Shown: in pieces, positions 1-6,697 of the stretch | Numbering within the stretch: position 1 is the first letter of the stretch | How the letters are laid out: every line of letters starts with the position of its first letter | Assembly (NCBI GenBank): GCA_030428825.1 | Contig: JAUIEL010000064.1 | Coordinates: 1 to 15,268, forward strand | Source: a bacterium | GTDB lineage: Bacteria; Planctomycetota; B15-G4; JADJEK01 | Reading direction: 5' to 3' | Length of the DNA stretch: 15,268 nucleotides | Made by a program: the position numbers and the translations under genes | The notes under the pieces: model-generated | The model's input: the letters and a program-made list of their open reading frames with translations, nothing else | What the model was told of the DNA's origin: nothing | Databases searched by the model: none

Positions 1-283
1 GCGTCCACGCGTAGGTGTAGACGCGCGTGCCGACGTCCTGCAGGTCGACCACGAGCAGGTCGAGGCCGTCGAGCATCTGCGCCGTCGGCCGCCGCGTCTC
101 CGAGTACAGGCTCCAGACCGGCAGGCCGCGGTAGCTGCCCGCGAAGCCGCCTGCCGCCGGGCCGCGCGGGACCTGACAGCGGCGCAGGAAGCCGACCCCG
201 TCCTCGATCGCGCCGCGGACCACCGCCCCGGCCTCGAGGATCTTCTCCCCCCCGCCGCCGGCCAGCGACGCCAGGGCGGCCAT
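1..283 (-). CDS. DUF1343 / NamZ-like protein, fragment, runs off left edge
   Basis: The minus-strand translation of about 2-150 carries the hallmark block of the DUF1343 family, including LPVWSLYSE, MLDGLDLLVVDLQDVG and TRVYTYAWT. Characterised members (NamZ) are exo-beta-N-acetylmuramidases that release MurNAc from peptidoglycan fragments. The rest of the protein lies to the left of the window. The start is doubtful: the first ATG in frame is at 283-281, which leaves only about 45 residues before the recognisable block. Those residues (MAALASLAGGGGEKILEAG, then FLRRCQVPRGPAAGG) do not look like the DUF1343 N-terminus, and the usual PEHG motif before the block is missing. The frame is also open upstream of that ATG, over a neighbour on the other strand. 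I read this as a gene that has lost or exchanged its 5' part. The family call is good; the gene boundary is weak. Confidence 0.6.
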   Translation of the reverse strand, partial: MAALASLAGGGGEKILEAGAVVRGAIEDGVGFLRRCQVPRGPAAGGFAGSYRGLPVWSLYSETRRPTAQMLDGLDLLVVDLQDVGTRVYTYAWT

Positions 284-292
284 GAGGCTCGC

Positions 293-1177
293 GTGGCCCT
301 CGTCCTCGGGCGGCGCCTGGAGGCGCAGGGGGTCGGCAGCCCGTTCCAGCGCGTCGAGCTCACCACGGGTTATGGGGATCTCCCGCGGGCCGAGGCGGCG
401 GTGCGCGAGGTGGGGGCGGAGATCGCGGCGGGGGGCGTGCCGCCCGAGCTCGCGCCGTTCGTCTGCGGCTTCGCCGGCTATGGCAACGTGTCGCGCGGCG
501 CGCAGCACGTCTTCGATCTGCTCCCCCACGAGGTGATCGAGCCGAGCGCGCTGGCGGCGCTGGTGGCGGCGCCGGATCCGCCTCGCGATCGCCTGTTCAA
601 GGTGGTCTTCGAGGAGCGCCACCTCGTCGAGCGCGCCGACGGGGCGGCGTTCGCGCTCCAGGACTACTACGACCACCCCGAGCGATACCGCTCCACCTTC
701 GCAGGGTACGCGGGGGCGCTGACGGTGCTCGTGAACGCCATCTTCTGGACGGAGGCGTACCCGCGCCTCATCGAGCTGCCCTGGCTGGCGGCGCAGCCGG
801 CGGGCGCGCTCCGGCTCCGGGTGATCGGCGACATCAGCTGCGACATCGAGGGCGCCGTGGCGTGCACCGTGAAGGCGACCACCCCGGGGGTGCCGGCGTA
901 CGTGTACGACCCGAAGGACGGCGCGGTGCGCGACGGCGTGGAGGGCCCCGGCGTCGCGATGATGACGACCGACTGCCTCCCGTGCGAGCTGCCGCGCGAG
1001 GCGTCCGAGTCGTTCACCGCGGCCCTCGAACCGTTCGTCGCCGCCGTCGCCGCCCTCGACCCGGCGAGGTCGTTCGACGCGGCGGAGATCCCCGACCCGA
1101 TCCGAAGGGCGACCATCCTCTGGCGCGGCGCCCTCACCCCCGACTACGCCTACCTCGCCGAGCACCTCTCCCCCTGA
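293..1177 (+). CDS. Saccharopine dehydrogenase / lysine-ketoglutarate reductase-like protein, N-terminally truncated
   Basis: The 294 residues match the C-terminal two thirds of the LOR / alanine-dehydrogenase-like family related to the LKR half of animal and plant AASS. Visible motifs are GFAGYGNVSRGAQ (59-71), GDISCDIEGAV (179-189), the block after it ending VYDPKDG, TTDCLPCELPREASE (225-239) and the terminal ILWRGALTPDYAYLAEHL. Full-length single-domain relatives are roughly 430 residues, so about 130 are missing. The lost part includes the substrate-binding N-terminal domain and the glycine-rich segment just before LGRRL. GTG at 293 is simply the first possible start. There is no good ribosome site, and the frame stays open leftwards without any family similarity. 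Activity as lysine-ketoglutarate reductase is unlikely unless the N-terminus is restored. It may be a pseudogene, or cut by an assembly join near 290. The stop lies 23 bases before the RAYT element. Confidence 0.7.
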   Translation: MALVLGRRLEAQGVGSPFQRVELTTGYGDLPRAEAAVREVGAEIAAGGVPPELAPFVCGFAGYGNVSRGAQHVFDLLPHEVIEPSALAALVAAPDPPRDRLFKVVFEERHLVERADGAAFALQDYYDHPERYRSTFAGYAGALTVLVNAIFWTEAYPRLIELPWLAAQPAGALRLRVIGDISCDIEGAVACTVKATTPGVPAYVYDPKDGAVRDGVEGPGVAMMTTDCLPCELPREASESFTAALEPFVAAVAALDPARSFDAAEIPDPIRRATILWRGALTPDYAYLAEHLSP

Positions 1178-1200
1178 CCGACGCCCCCACCCCGAACGGC

Positions 1201-1241
1201 GTCAGACCCCACTACTTGCAAGTCGTGGGGTCTGACCCCAC
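1201..1241 (+). repeat. Left terminal repeat and hairpin of the RAYT element
   Basis: Bases 1201-1212 (GTCAGACCCCAC) pair with 1225-1236 (GTGGGGTCTGAC). The interior 1214-1223 (ACTTGCAAGT) is also self-complementary, with one T/C mismatch at 1213/1224, so 36 bases fold as one long stem. A second overlapping palindrome covers 1225-1241 (GTGGGGTCTGACCCCAC). The transposase stop codon and last codons lie inside this repeat. The hairpin also stands just downstream of the truncated LOR gene and could stop its transcript, though no T-run follows. Confidence 0.85.
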
Positions 1242-2198
1242 CCCACTCACGTACGTTCGCCGGGTGGCGCTCCGGAGCTGCCGAGCGAGCGCCCGGGCGT
1301 AGTCGTCACGGTGGAGACACAGTCGGTGCCGCTGCCAAAGGCGGTGAGCGGTCGCCAGCGAGACTCCCAAGCGGCGAGCGATCTCGGGCATGGTCATGCC
1401 GCAGGCGAGTCGAAGCAGCGCCACGCCGAGGACCTGTGCGTCGTGCCGACGGGTATCGATGGCACTGAGTGCCACAGCGATCGGGAGGAGCGGCCGGCGA
1501 CGGACCCGACCGTCCGCCAGGGCCGTGTTGTCGATCAACCACTGCCGAACGTGCCGGGGAGTGGCGGTCACGAGGTTCGTGTCGCCGCCCGCGGGGCGGA
1601 CCCGACTCGCCAGGCGCGCCCGTACGACTTGCGCGACCTCGAGGGGCTGCGTCGACGGAAACACCTCTTCGTATCGCGAGGGATCGTACGCGTCGAGCCC
1701 GAGGGTTCGACGGACCTCTCGCTCCACCGGGCCCCGCGTCAGCCAGGGAGGTCCGCCGAATCGGGCGAAGTGGAATGCGGAGCCGAACTCGTACGCACTC
1801 GACCGGTCGGCGAGCCCCGCCCGGACGACGTTGTCGTCGATGTACCGGACGACGGTCGCGAAGTACTCGTCGAACTCGACGGGCGACGAGTGGTAGCGCC
1901 CCTTGAACAGTCCTCCGTCCCGATCGTGCCGGAGGTTGAAGCGGCGCGAGTAGTGGCTCTGGACCCACTGCATCGAGGACGCCAGCTCCCCGACCGGGCT
2001 CCGGAGCAGCAGATGGAAGTGGTTCAGAAGCAGGGCGTACGCCAAGACTTCGATTCGTCCCCGCCGCACCTGGACGGCGAGCAGAGCGAGGAACAACCGC
2101 ATCTCCTTCCGCGTCTCGAACACCGGGCGGCGTGCGACGCCGCGGTTGGAGACGTGTGCGATCATGCCCGGGTAGTCGATTCGGGGTGCCCTTGCCAT
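1212..2198 (-). CDS. REP-associated tyrosine transposase (RAYT, Y1/HUH family)
   Basis: The 328-residue protein has the IS200-like Y1 transposase fold: N-terminal YPGMIAHVSNRG, the HUH metal motif LLNHFHLLL with His60 and His62, the nucleophile Tyr83 in VQSHYSRRFN, then GGLFKGRYHS and VRYIDDNVVRAGLA. RAYTs nick and join single-stranded DNA at REP hairpins. The C-terminal third is an added region with a helix-turn-helix near 268-290 (MTMPEIARRLGVSLATAH), as in the longer RAYT subgroups. The ATG at 2198 is supported by AGAGGAG about 8 bases upstream. The last residues (GSDPTTCK) are encoded by the left terminal repeat, so the coding frame runs into its own recognition hairpin. All catalytic residues are present and the frame is intact, so it may be active. 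Confidence 0.92.
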   Translation of the reverse strand: MARAPRIDYPGMIAHVSNRGVARRPVFETRKEMRLFLALLAVQVRRGRIEVLAYALLLNHFHLLLRSPVGELASSMQWVQSHYSRRFNLRHDRDGGLFKGRYHSSPVEFDEYFATVVRYIDDNVVRAGLADRSSAYEFGSAFHFARFGGPPWLTRGPVEREVRRTLGLDAYDPSRYEEVFPSTQPLEVAQVVRARLASRVRPAGGDTNLVTATPRHVRQWLIDNTALADGRVRRRPLLPIAVALSAIDTRRHDAQVLGVALLRLACGMTMPEIARRLGVSLATAHRLWQRHRLCLHRDDYARALARQLRSATRRTYVSGVGSDPTTCK

Positions 2199-2257
2199 TT
2201 CGTTCTCCTCTCGGAGACGAAGACGCTTCTGTCACGTGCCGGTTACGAATGAGTGAA

Positions 2258-2298
2258 GTGGGGTCAGACCCCACGACGCGCGCGTCGTGGGGTCTGAC
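2258..2298 (-). repeat. Right terminal repeat and hairpin of the RAYT element
   Basis: Bases 2263-2298 form a perfect 36-base palindrome (arms GTCAGACCCCACGACGCG and its complement). With the extra GTGGG at 2258-2262 it is the inverted copy of the left end. It matches the left end at 36 of 41 positions, and all five differences fall in the central 12 bases. It lies upstream of the transposase start by about 60 bases and 18 bases beyond the stop of the DUF2007 gene, which converges from the right. Confidence 0.85.
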
Positions 2299-2316
2299 GC
2301 CCTGGGGGAGACGGTC

Positions 2317-2658
2317 TCAGGGGCGCTCGGTCTGGCAGGACCAGCAGAGGTCGAAGTCGCCGGGGACCGACTCTTCGCAGCCGGGGCACACCCAGGGGTC
2401 GGCCGGCGCCGCGTCGGCCTGCGCGCTCCGCTCCCGCTCGTGGGCTCGGATCAGTTCTCGCGCGCGTTCGGCCTGATCGCCGGGAACCCAGACTCTCGGG
2501 AGCGCGTTGTACGACATCCCGAGCTCTCCCGCCGCGGTCTGGAGGTTCTCTCCCACGACCCTCCCCTCGATCCCCTCCGCGCCGAGCATCGCGAGCGCCA
2601 TCGCCGCGTCGGACGCGTCGTGCGCGACGTACACCTCCACCGGATCAACGTCGACCAT
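2317..2658 (-). CDS. DUF2007 domain protein with C-terminal zinc ribbon
   Basis: This 113-residue protein has an N-terminal DUF2007 domain (about 5-72: VEVYVAHDASDAAMALAML, then a short PRVWVPGDQAERARELI end). The family has been called putative signal-transducing, but no biochemical role is known to me. A short charged linker leads to a zinc-ribbon knuckle pair, CPGC at 91-94 and CWSC at 105-108. ATG at 2658 is preferred to the GTG at 2664 because GGAGGAG then lies 7 bases upstream rather than abutting the start. It overlaps the end of the upstream cytochrome-like gene by 14 bases, so the two are probably translated together. It probably acts in the cytoplasm. The function is unknown. Confidence 0.8.
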   Translation of the reverse strand: MVDVDPVEVYVAHDASDAAMALAMLGAEGIEGRVVGENLQTAAGELGMSYNALPRVWVPGDQAERARELIRAHERERSAQADAAPADPWVCPGCEESVPGDFDLCWSCQTERP

Positions 2659-3688
2659 GATCACGCTCCTCCGCCGGGCGCGCGGCCTCGACCATCAGCA
2701 CACCGATCCGGAACGCGTCGGCGACGCGCTGGATCCGGTCGCGATCCGGGTGGCTGATCCGCAGGTCGTGCCCGACCTCGAAGAAGCCGTCGCCGATCCC
2801 GAGCGCCTCGCGCTTCTCCGCGGACGCCTCGAACAGCGGCCCCTCGAGCCGGTGGCCGGTCAGCCCGTGACACGCCTTGCAGCTCTTCACGACGCGAGAT
2901 CGGGCCTCGCGGTAGCGGGAGAGATCGCCCGCCTCGACCGGCTCGATCGCCTCCGCGGCCGCCGCCGACGCCTCCTCCGCGAGACGCACGAACTCCGCCC
3001 GGCGATCCCCGAGGATCGGCTCCAACGCCGGCGCCAGCCTCGCCACCGCGCCGAACCGGTCCCGCATCATCGCGAGCTGCTCGGCCGGCGAGAGCGGGTG
3101 CGCCCCGCGACGGATGTTCATCACCGACGCCTGCTCGTTCATGTGCCGCTGCAGATCGAGCAGCGCGGCGACGAGCCGCTGGTCCTCCGTCTCGGCGTCG
3201 AGCGCGACCTCGGCCCGCCGCGCCGCCAGCCACGCGCGCGGCCGCGCTCCCTCCGGGCTCGGCATCACCGCGAACCGGAGGTTGCTCGTGAAGCCGTCCC
3301 ACTCGTTCACGGGATCCCCGTCCGCGTCCAGCACCGCGGCGGCCAGGAAACGCCCCTCGTCCGTGAGCGCGATCACGGCGGCGGCGTCCCCCGGGCTCCC
3401 GACGATCGGAACCCACGCCAGGCGGACCGCTTGTTCGCTCCCGCCGAACTCACCCCGTCCGGCGTACAGCTCGACCCGCCCGAGCCTCGCGCCCTCCGTG
3501 TCCGTCGCGGAGGCGACGCCGGAGAGCGCCTCCCCCGCGGGCGGCGCCGTCCGGACGAGCGCCAGCTCGGCGCCGAGCGCGAACTCGATCGCCTCCCGCC
3601 GGCCGGGATCGACCGGCGCGGGGTCGTCCTCCCCGGGAACGGCGGCGAACAGCACGAGGACGAGCGGGGCGGACGCGAGTCGGATCAT
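2645..3688 (-). CDS. Secreted monoheme cytochrome c-like protein
   Basis: The 347 residues begin with a hydrophobic signal-like stretch (MIRLASAPLVLVLFAAVPG) suggesting export to the periplasm. There is a single heme c attachment site, CKACH at 270-274, in the context VVKSCKACHGLTGHR. The segment before it (about 180-265) is rich in helix-forming residues (HMNEQASVMNIRRGAHPLS, then AEFVRLAEEASAAAAEAIE), reminiscent of cytochrome c-prime-like four-helix folds. The N-terminal third is not recognised. ATG at 3688 was chosen over far-upstream alternatives because the preceding residues are arginine-rich shadow sequence and the signal peptide begins here. A likely role is periplasmic electron transfer or redox sensing, but the partner is unknown. 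It is the middle gene of three on this strand. Confidence 0.75.
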   Translation of the reverse strand: MIRLASAPLVLVLFAAVPGEDDPAPVDPGRREAIEFALGAELALVRTAPPAGEALSGVASATDTEGARLGRVELYAGRGEFGGSEQAVRLAWVPIVGSPGDAAAVIALTDEGRFLAAAVLDADGDPVNEWDGFTSNLRFAVMPSPEGARPRAWLAARRAEVALDAETEDQRLVAALLDLQRHMNEQASVMNIRRGAHPLSPAEQLAMMRDRFGAVARLAPALEPILGDRRAEFVRLAEEASAAAAEAIEPVEAGDLSRYREARSRVVKSCKACHGLTGHRLEGPLFEASAEKREALGIGDGFFEVGHDLRISHPDRDRIQRVADAFRIGVLMVEAARPAEERDHGRR

Positions 3689-3770
3689 CCCGGGACTCCG
3701 GACGTTCGGAGGAATGCCGACCCACGATATCGCTTCCCGCCGGCGCGGGCCGAGCTCCCGTTCCGCCGCG

Positions 3771-4034
3771 CTACCCCGGCAGCTCCGCCACCGGGTACGC
3801 CGCCTCCGCCGGAGCGACGCGGCCGACCCCCTGCCGGAAGACGGCGACGCGACGCAGCGGCGCGACCTCCGGGCCGGCGGCACCGCGCGTGACCGCGTAC
3901 TGCCAGAGGAGGACCGGCTCGTCCGACGCGATCGCGCGCGCCAGCCCCTCCAGCGCCGCGTCCCGGTCGGCCCCCGGGAACCCGACCTGGATCTCGTCCC
4001 GCGCCATCGTGATCTCGAACAGGTGCGTCGTCAT
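3771..4034 (-). CDS. Small hypothetical protein, 87 residues
   Basis: I do not recognise a family. The start ATG at 4034 has GGAG about 8 bases upstream, and the product begins MTTHLFEITMARDEIQVGF. It is acidic in its middle (DRDAALEGLARAIASDEP) and has no cysteine, membrane segment or signal. It stands first in the minus-strand group, 82 bases before the cytochrome-like gene, and diverges from the CBS gene across a 225-base gap. The same frame stays open upstream for about 100 codons, but that part is low-complexity shadow sequence. It is a plausible small cytoplasmic protein; the call rests on start, ribosome site and codon pattern only. Confidence 0.5.
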   Translation of the reverse strand: MTTHLFEITMARDEIQVGFPGADRDAALEGLARAIASDEPVLLWQYAVTRGAAGPEVAPLRRVAVFRQGVGRVAPAEAAYPVAELPG

Positions 4035-4103
4035 GCGTCGATCTCCATGACCGAACGAATCCGCGCCGCCCGCCCGCCGTTTCTCCGATTCGGCCCGCTT
4101 CCC

Positions 4104-4130
4104 CTGGGAACCCCTCCCCGGTTCCCAGGT
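4104..4130. promoter_or_regulatory. Perfect 10-bp inverted repeat in the divergent intergenic region
   Basis: CCTGGGAACC at 4104-4113 and GGTTCCCAGG at 4121-4130 are separated by the 7-base loop CCTCCCC. It lies in the 225-base gap (4035-4259) between the divergent small gene and the CBS/oxidoreductase operon, about 130 bases before the CBS start. It could be a regulator's operator or an RNA hairpin in the leader. A second, weaker hairpin, CCCCG-GAAA-CGGGG, lies at 4171-4184. I see no convincing -35/-10 pair elsewhere in the gap. Confidence 0.45.
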
Positions 4131-4259
4131 GGATCTCCACCACCCCTCCCGACCCGAACCGCGCCGGATCCCCCGGAAACGGGGAGAAAGGCGCGGCGAA
4201 CGCGGTCGGAACGAGCCGTGCTCCGAGGGCCGGAAACGCGCGACAAGACGGAGGACGCC

Positions 4260-4694
4260 ATGAGAGACGTCAAGAGCACGCGGGTCGCCCCGCCGTCCGT
4301 TCCTCCCACGGCGATGGTCAAGGACGTCGTCGACCTGCTCGTCCATCAGCACGGGTGCGCGCTGGCGGTGGTCGACGGCCGGAAGTTCCTCGGCACGCTC
4401 TCGAAGGGGGACATCGTCACGCGGGTCGTGGGCGCCGGCCGGGACCCCGCCACCACGCCGGTCTCCGACGTGATGTCGACCCCCGACGTCGTGATCCGGA
4501 AGAACGCGACCGGCGAGGAGGCGCTCCGGCGGATGACCGAGAACGAGCAGTGTTTCCTCCCGGTCACCGACGACGACGGCTGCCTCACGGGATGGCTCGC
4601 CGTCTGCGAGATGTACCAGAACAAGCTGGAGGACCTCTCGAACGAGGTGGAGTCGCTCGTCGCCTACATGAGCGTCGACGGTCCGGGCGGCTAG
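4260..4694 (+). CDS. Two-CBS-domain protein, first gene of the oxidoreductase operon
   Basis: The 144-residue soluble protein is essentially a single Bateman module: CBS1 about 8-58 (HQHGCALAVVDGRKFLGTL, then SKGDIVTRVV) and CBS2 about 67-125 (VSDVMSTPDVVIRKNATGEE, then FLPVTDDDGCLTGWLAV). Such modules bind adenine nucleotides or related ligands and usually regulate a partner. No enzymatic or DNA-binding domain is attached. ATG at 4260 has GGAG 7 bases upstream. It precedes korA by 86 bases on the same strand, so I infer that it senses energy state (AMP/ATP or NAD(P)H) for the oxidoreductase/Rnf genes or enzymes. That link is context only. The C-terminal tail (NKLEDLSNEVESLVAYM) looks helical and may serve oligomerisation or docking. 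Confidence 0.88.
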   Translation: MRDVKSTRVAPPSVPPTAMVKDVVDLLVHQHGCALAVVDGRKFLGTLSKGDIVTRVVGAGRDPATTPVSDVMSTPDVVIRKNATGEEALRRMTENEQCFLPVTDDDGCLTGWLAVCEMYQNKLEDLSNEVESLVAYMSVDGPGG

Positions 4695-4780
4695 CGGCCG
4701 CGTCCGCTCCTCGTCTCCATCCGACGAAGCACGACCGCCGCCCCCCTGAACCCCCGGGCCTCCTCGGGCCCCGACCGACC

Positions 4781-6697
4781 ATGACCAGCATCACGGAGGC
4801 GTCCCGCCCCGACGCCGGAAACGACCCGCGCGCGACCGGAACCCCCCGGTCGATGAAGACCCCCGAGCACGTCGTCGAGATCGTGTCCGACTCCGGCGAA
4901 GGGGCGCAGAAGTGCGGCCAGATCTTCGGCGCCGTCTCCGCGATGATGGGGAACGGCGTCTGGACGGTCGAGATCATCCCCGCCGAGATCCAGCCCCCGC
5001 CGCGCAGCATCGGGAGCGCCAGCGGCAACCGCGTCCGCATCGGCGCCGGCCCGGTGACGAACTGGGGCGACCGCGCGAACCTCGTCGTCGCCTTCAACGA
5101 GCAGGCCCTCCTCGCGCGCCACCGCCTCGACGCCATCGCCGACGACGCGATCGTCCTCCTCGAGGAGATGTGGGCGGACCACGACGACGAGTCGATCCGC
5201 GCCGAGTGGTCCGCGGCGATGGAGGAGCTCTCGGCGGCGACGTACCGGATCGTGCGCGTCCCGATGGAGGAGCGTTGCCTCACCGTCGTCGACGACGCCC
5301 GCAAGGGGAAGAACATGTTCGTCCTCGGGATGCTGGCGACGATCTACGCCCGCGACGCCGAGCGGACGAAGGACCGGATCGACCAAGCGCTCCACAAGAA
5401 GTCGGACGACGTCCGCCGGTCGAACCGGGCGCTCTTCGACCTCGGCGCGGCGTGGGCCGAGGAACACCTCGACTTCCGGGTCGACGTGCCGACCGCGCCG
5501 AACGACCGCCCGATGGTCGTGATGAACGGCAACCAGGCGCTCGGGATGGGCGCGATCGCGTCGGGGATGGACTTCCTCGCCATGTACCCGATCACGCCGG
5601 CGACGTCGGTCTCCCACTACCTCGCCGAGGCGTTCCCGCGGGTCGGCGGCATCGTCCACCAGGCGGAGGACGAGATCGCGGCGGTCGTGGCGGCGATCGG
5701 CGCCTCGTACGCGGGGAAGACCGCGTTCACGGTGACCTCCGGACCGGGGCTCGCCCTGAAGACGGAAGCGCTCGGCCTGGCGGTGATGACCGAGACCCCG
5801 CTCGTCGTGATCGACGTCCAGCGCGGCGGTCCGTCGACCGGCCTCCCGACCAAGGTCGAGCAGTCCGACCTCCTCGCCGCGCTCTTCGGGCAGCCGGGCG
5901 ACACCCCGAAGATCGTGCTCGCCCCCGCGACGATCGAGGAGTGCTTCCACTGCGTGGTGACGGCCCGCCAGATCGCCGAGGCGTTCCGGACCGTCGTCTT
6001 CGTCCTGAGCGACGCGAACCTCGCCACCGGGGTCCAGCCGTTCCCCCGACCGACGCCCGATCCGCGCTGGGTGGCGACGCTCCCCGACCAGCGGCCGGTC
6101 GAGGAGGGCGCGAAGCCCTACGGCTGGGACGAGCGGACCGGCCTCTCGCGGCGGATCGTGCCCGGCCGGCCCGGCGGGGCGTACACGACGACCGGCCTCG
6201 CCCACGACGACGAGAGCAAGATCGACTACTCCCCGGCGGTGAACGAGAAGGGGTGCCGGATGCGGAGCCGCAAGCTCGCCGTCTTCCAGCAGACCCTGAA
6301 CCCGCCCCCGATCCACGGCGACGACGAAGGCGACCTGCTGGTGGTCGGCTGGGGCTCGACCAAGGGCGCCATCGAGGAGGCGGTCGACCGCGCGCGCGCC
6401 GACGGCCGGAGGGTCTCGTCCACGCACCTCACCTTCCTCTCCCCGCTCGAGCCGGGCCTGAAGGAGATGTTCGCGCGCTTCGAGAAGGTGATGACCGTCG
6501 AGATCAACTACAGCGACCGCCGCGCGGACCCGTTCGTCACCGAGGAGAACCGCCGCCGCGGCCAGCTCTGCTGGCTCCTCCGCGCGCAACTCCTCGTCGA
6601 CGTCGACTGCTGGACCCGGGTGCACGGACAGCCGCTCGCCCCCGGCCGGATCGTCGAGGCGATCGAGGACCGACTCGGAATCGGAGCGGAATCATGA
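4781..6697 (+). CDS. korA: 2-oxoglutarate (2-oxoacid):ferredoxin oxidoreductase, fused gamma-alpha subunit
   Basis: With KorB this forms an enzyme that oxidatively decarboxylates a 2-oxoacid (probably 2-oxoglutarate) to acyl-CoA and reduces ferredoxin in the cytoplasm. The 638 residues contain the gamma domain first (about 30-200, starting VSDSGEGAQKCGQIFGA), then the alpha pyrimidine-binding domain from about 247 (GNQALGMGAIASGMDFLAM), with YPITPAT at 269-275, TSGPG at 319-323 and QRGGPSTGLPTK at 347-358. A C-terminal transketolase-like domain follows (about 520-610). This is the gamma-alpha order of actinobacterial-type KorA. ATG at 4781 has no clear ribosome site. ATG 4853 (MKTPEHVVE) is an alternative that removes an unconserved 24-residue leader. 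The stop overlaps the korB start by 4 bases (ATGA). 2-Oxoglutarate specificity is inferred from the family and cannot be proved here. Confidence 0.92.
   Translation: MTSITEASRPDAGNDPRATGTPRSMKTPEHVVEIVSDSGEGAQKCGQIFGAVSAMMGNGVWTVEIIPAEIQPPPRSIGSASGNRVRIGAGPVTNWGDRANLVVAFNEQALLARHRLDAIADDAIVLLEEMWADHDDESIRAEWSAAMEELSAATYRIVRVPMEERCLTVVDDARKGKNMFVLGMLATIYARDAERTKDRIDQALHKKSDDVRRSNRALFDLGAAWAEEHLDFRVDVPTAPNDRPMVVMNGNQALGMGAIASGMDFLAMYPITPATSVSHYLAEAFPRVGGIVHQAEDEIAAVVAAIGASYAGKTAFTVTSGPGLALKTEALGLAVMTETPLVVIDVQRGGPSTGLPTKVEQSDLLAALFGQPGDTPKIVLAPATIEECFHCVVTARQIAEAFRTVVFVLSDANLATGVQPFPRPTPDPRWVATLPDQRPVEEGAKPYGWDERTGLSRRIVPGRPGGAYTTTGLAHDDESKIDYSPAVNEKGCRMRSRKLAVFQQTLNPPPIHGDDEGDLLVVGWGSTKGAIEEAVDRARADGRRVSSTHLTFLSPLEPGLKEMFARFEKVMTVEINYSDRRADPFVTEENRRRGQLCWLLRAQLLVDVDCWTRVHGQPLAPGRIVEAIEDRLGIGAES

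Larger units (their letters stand above)
1201..2298. mobile_element. RAYT element with hairpin-forming inverted ends
   Basis: The 1098-bp unit consists of one Y1 transposase gene bounded by two 41-bp inverted copies of a repeat (1201-1241 and 2258-2298). Each copy is itself a palindrome. Similarity between the ends fades over a further 8 bases inward (CACTCA shared). The unit sits between two convergent genes, leaving 23 bases to the left stop and 18 bases to the right stop. The layout is that of a REP-associated tyrosine transposase with flanking REP-like repeats. No obvious direct target duplication was seen at the outer edges, as expected for HUH single-strand transposases. Confidence 0.8.

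Noticed and set aside
1201..1241. The repeated palindromes as a CRISPR array
   Set aside because: There are only two copies, about 1 kb apart and inverted, with a transposase between them; no regularly spaced spacers.
1311..2252. Plus-strand open frame opposite the RAYT gene
   Set aside because: The minus strand shows the HUH motif, catalytic Tyr and a ribosome site; the plus frame has no recognisable content.
3736..3749. Hairpin CCCGC-CGGC-GCGGG as a terminator after the 3771-4034 gene
   Set aside because: The stem is only 5 bp in very GC-rich DNA and no T-run follows on the minus strand, so chance is a sufficient explanation.
2507..3892. Plus-strand open frame of 461 codons opposite the cytochrome-like gene
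   Set aside because: The opposite strand has a signal peptide and a CKACH heme site; the plus frame is arginine-rich shadow sequence.
4691..6625. A 644-codon minus-strand open frame opposite korA
   Set aside because: Low-complexity Arg/Val/Asp/His sequence antisense to a confidently identified korA; no start signal or domain.
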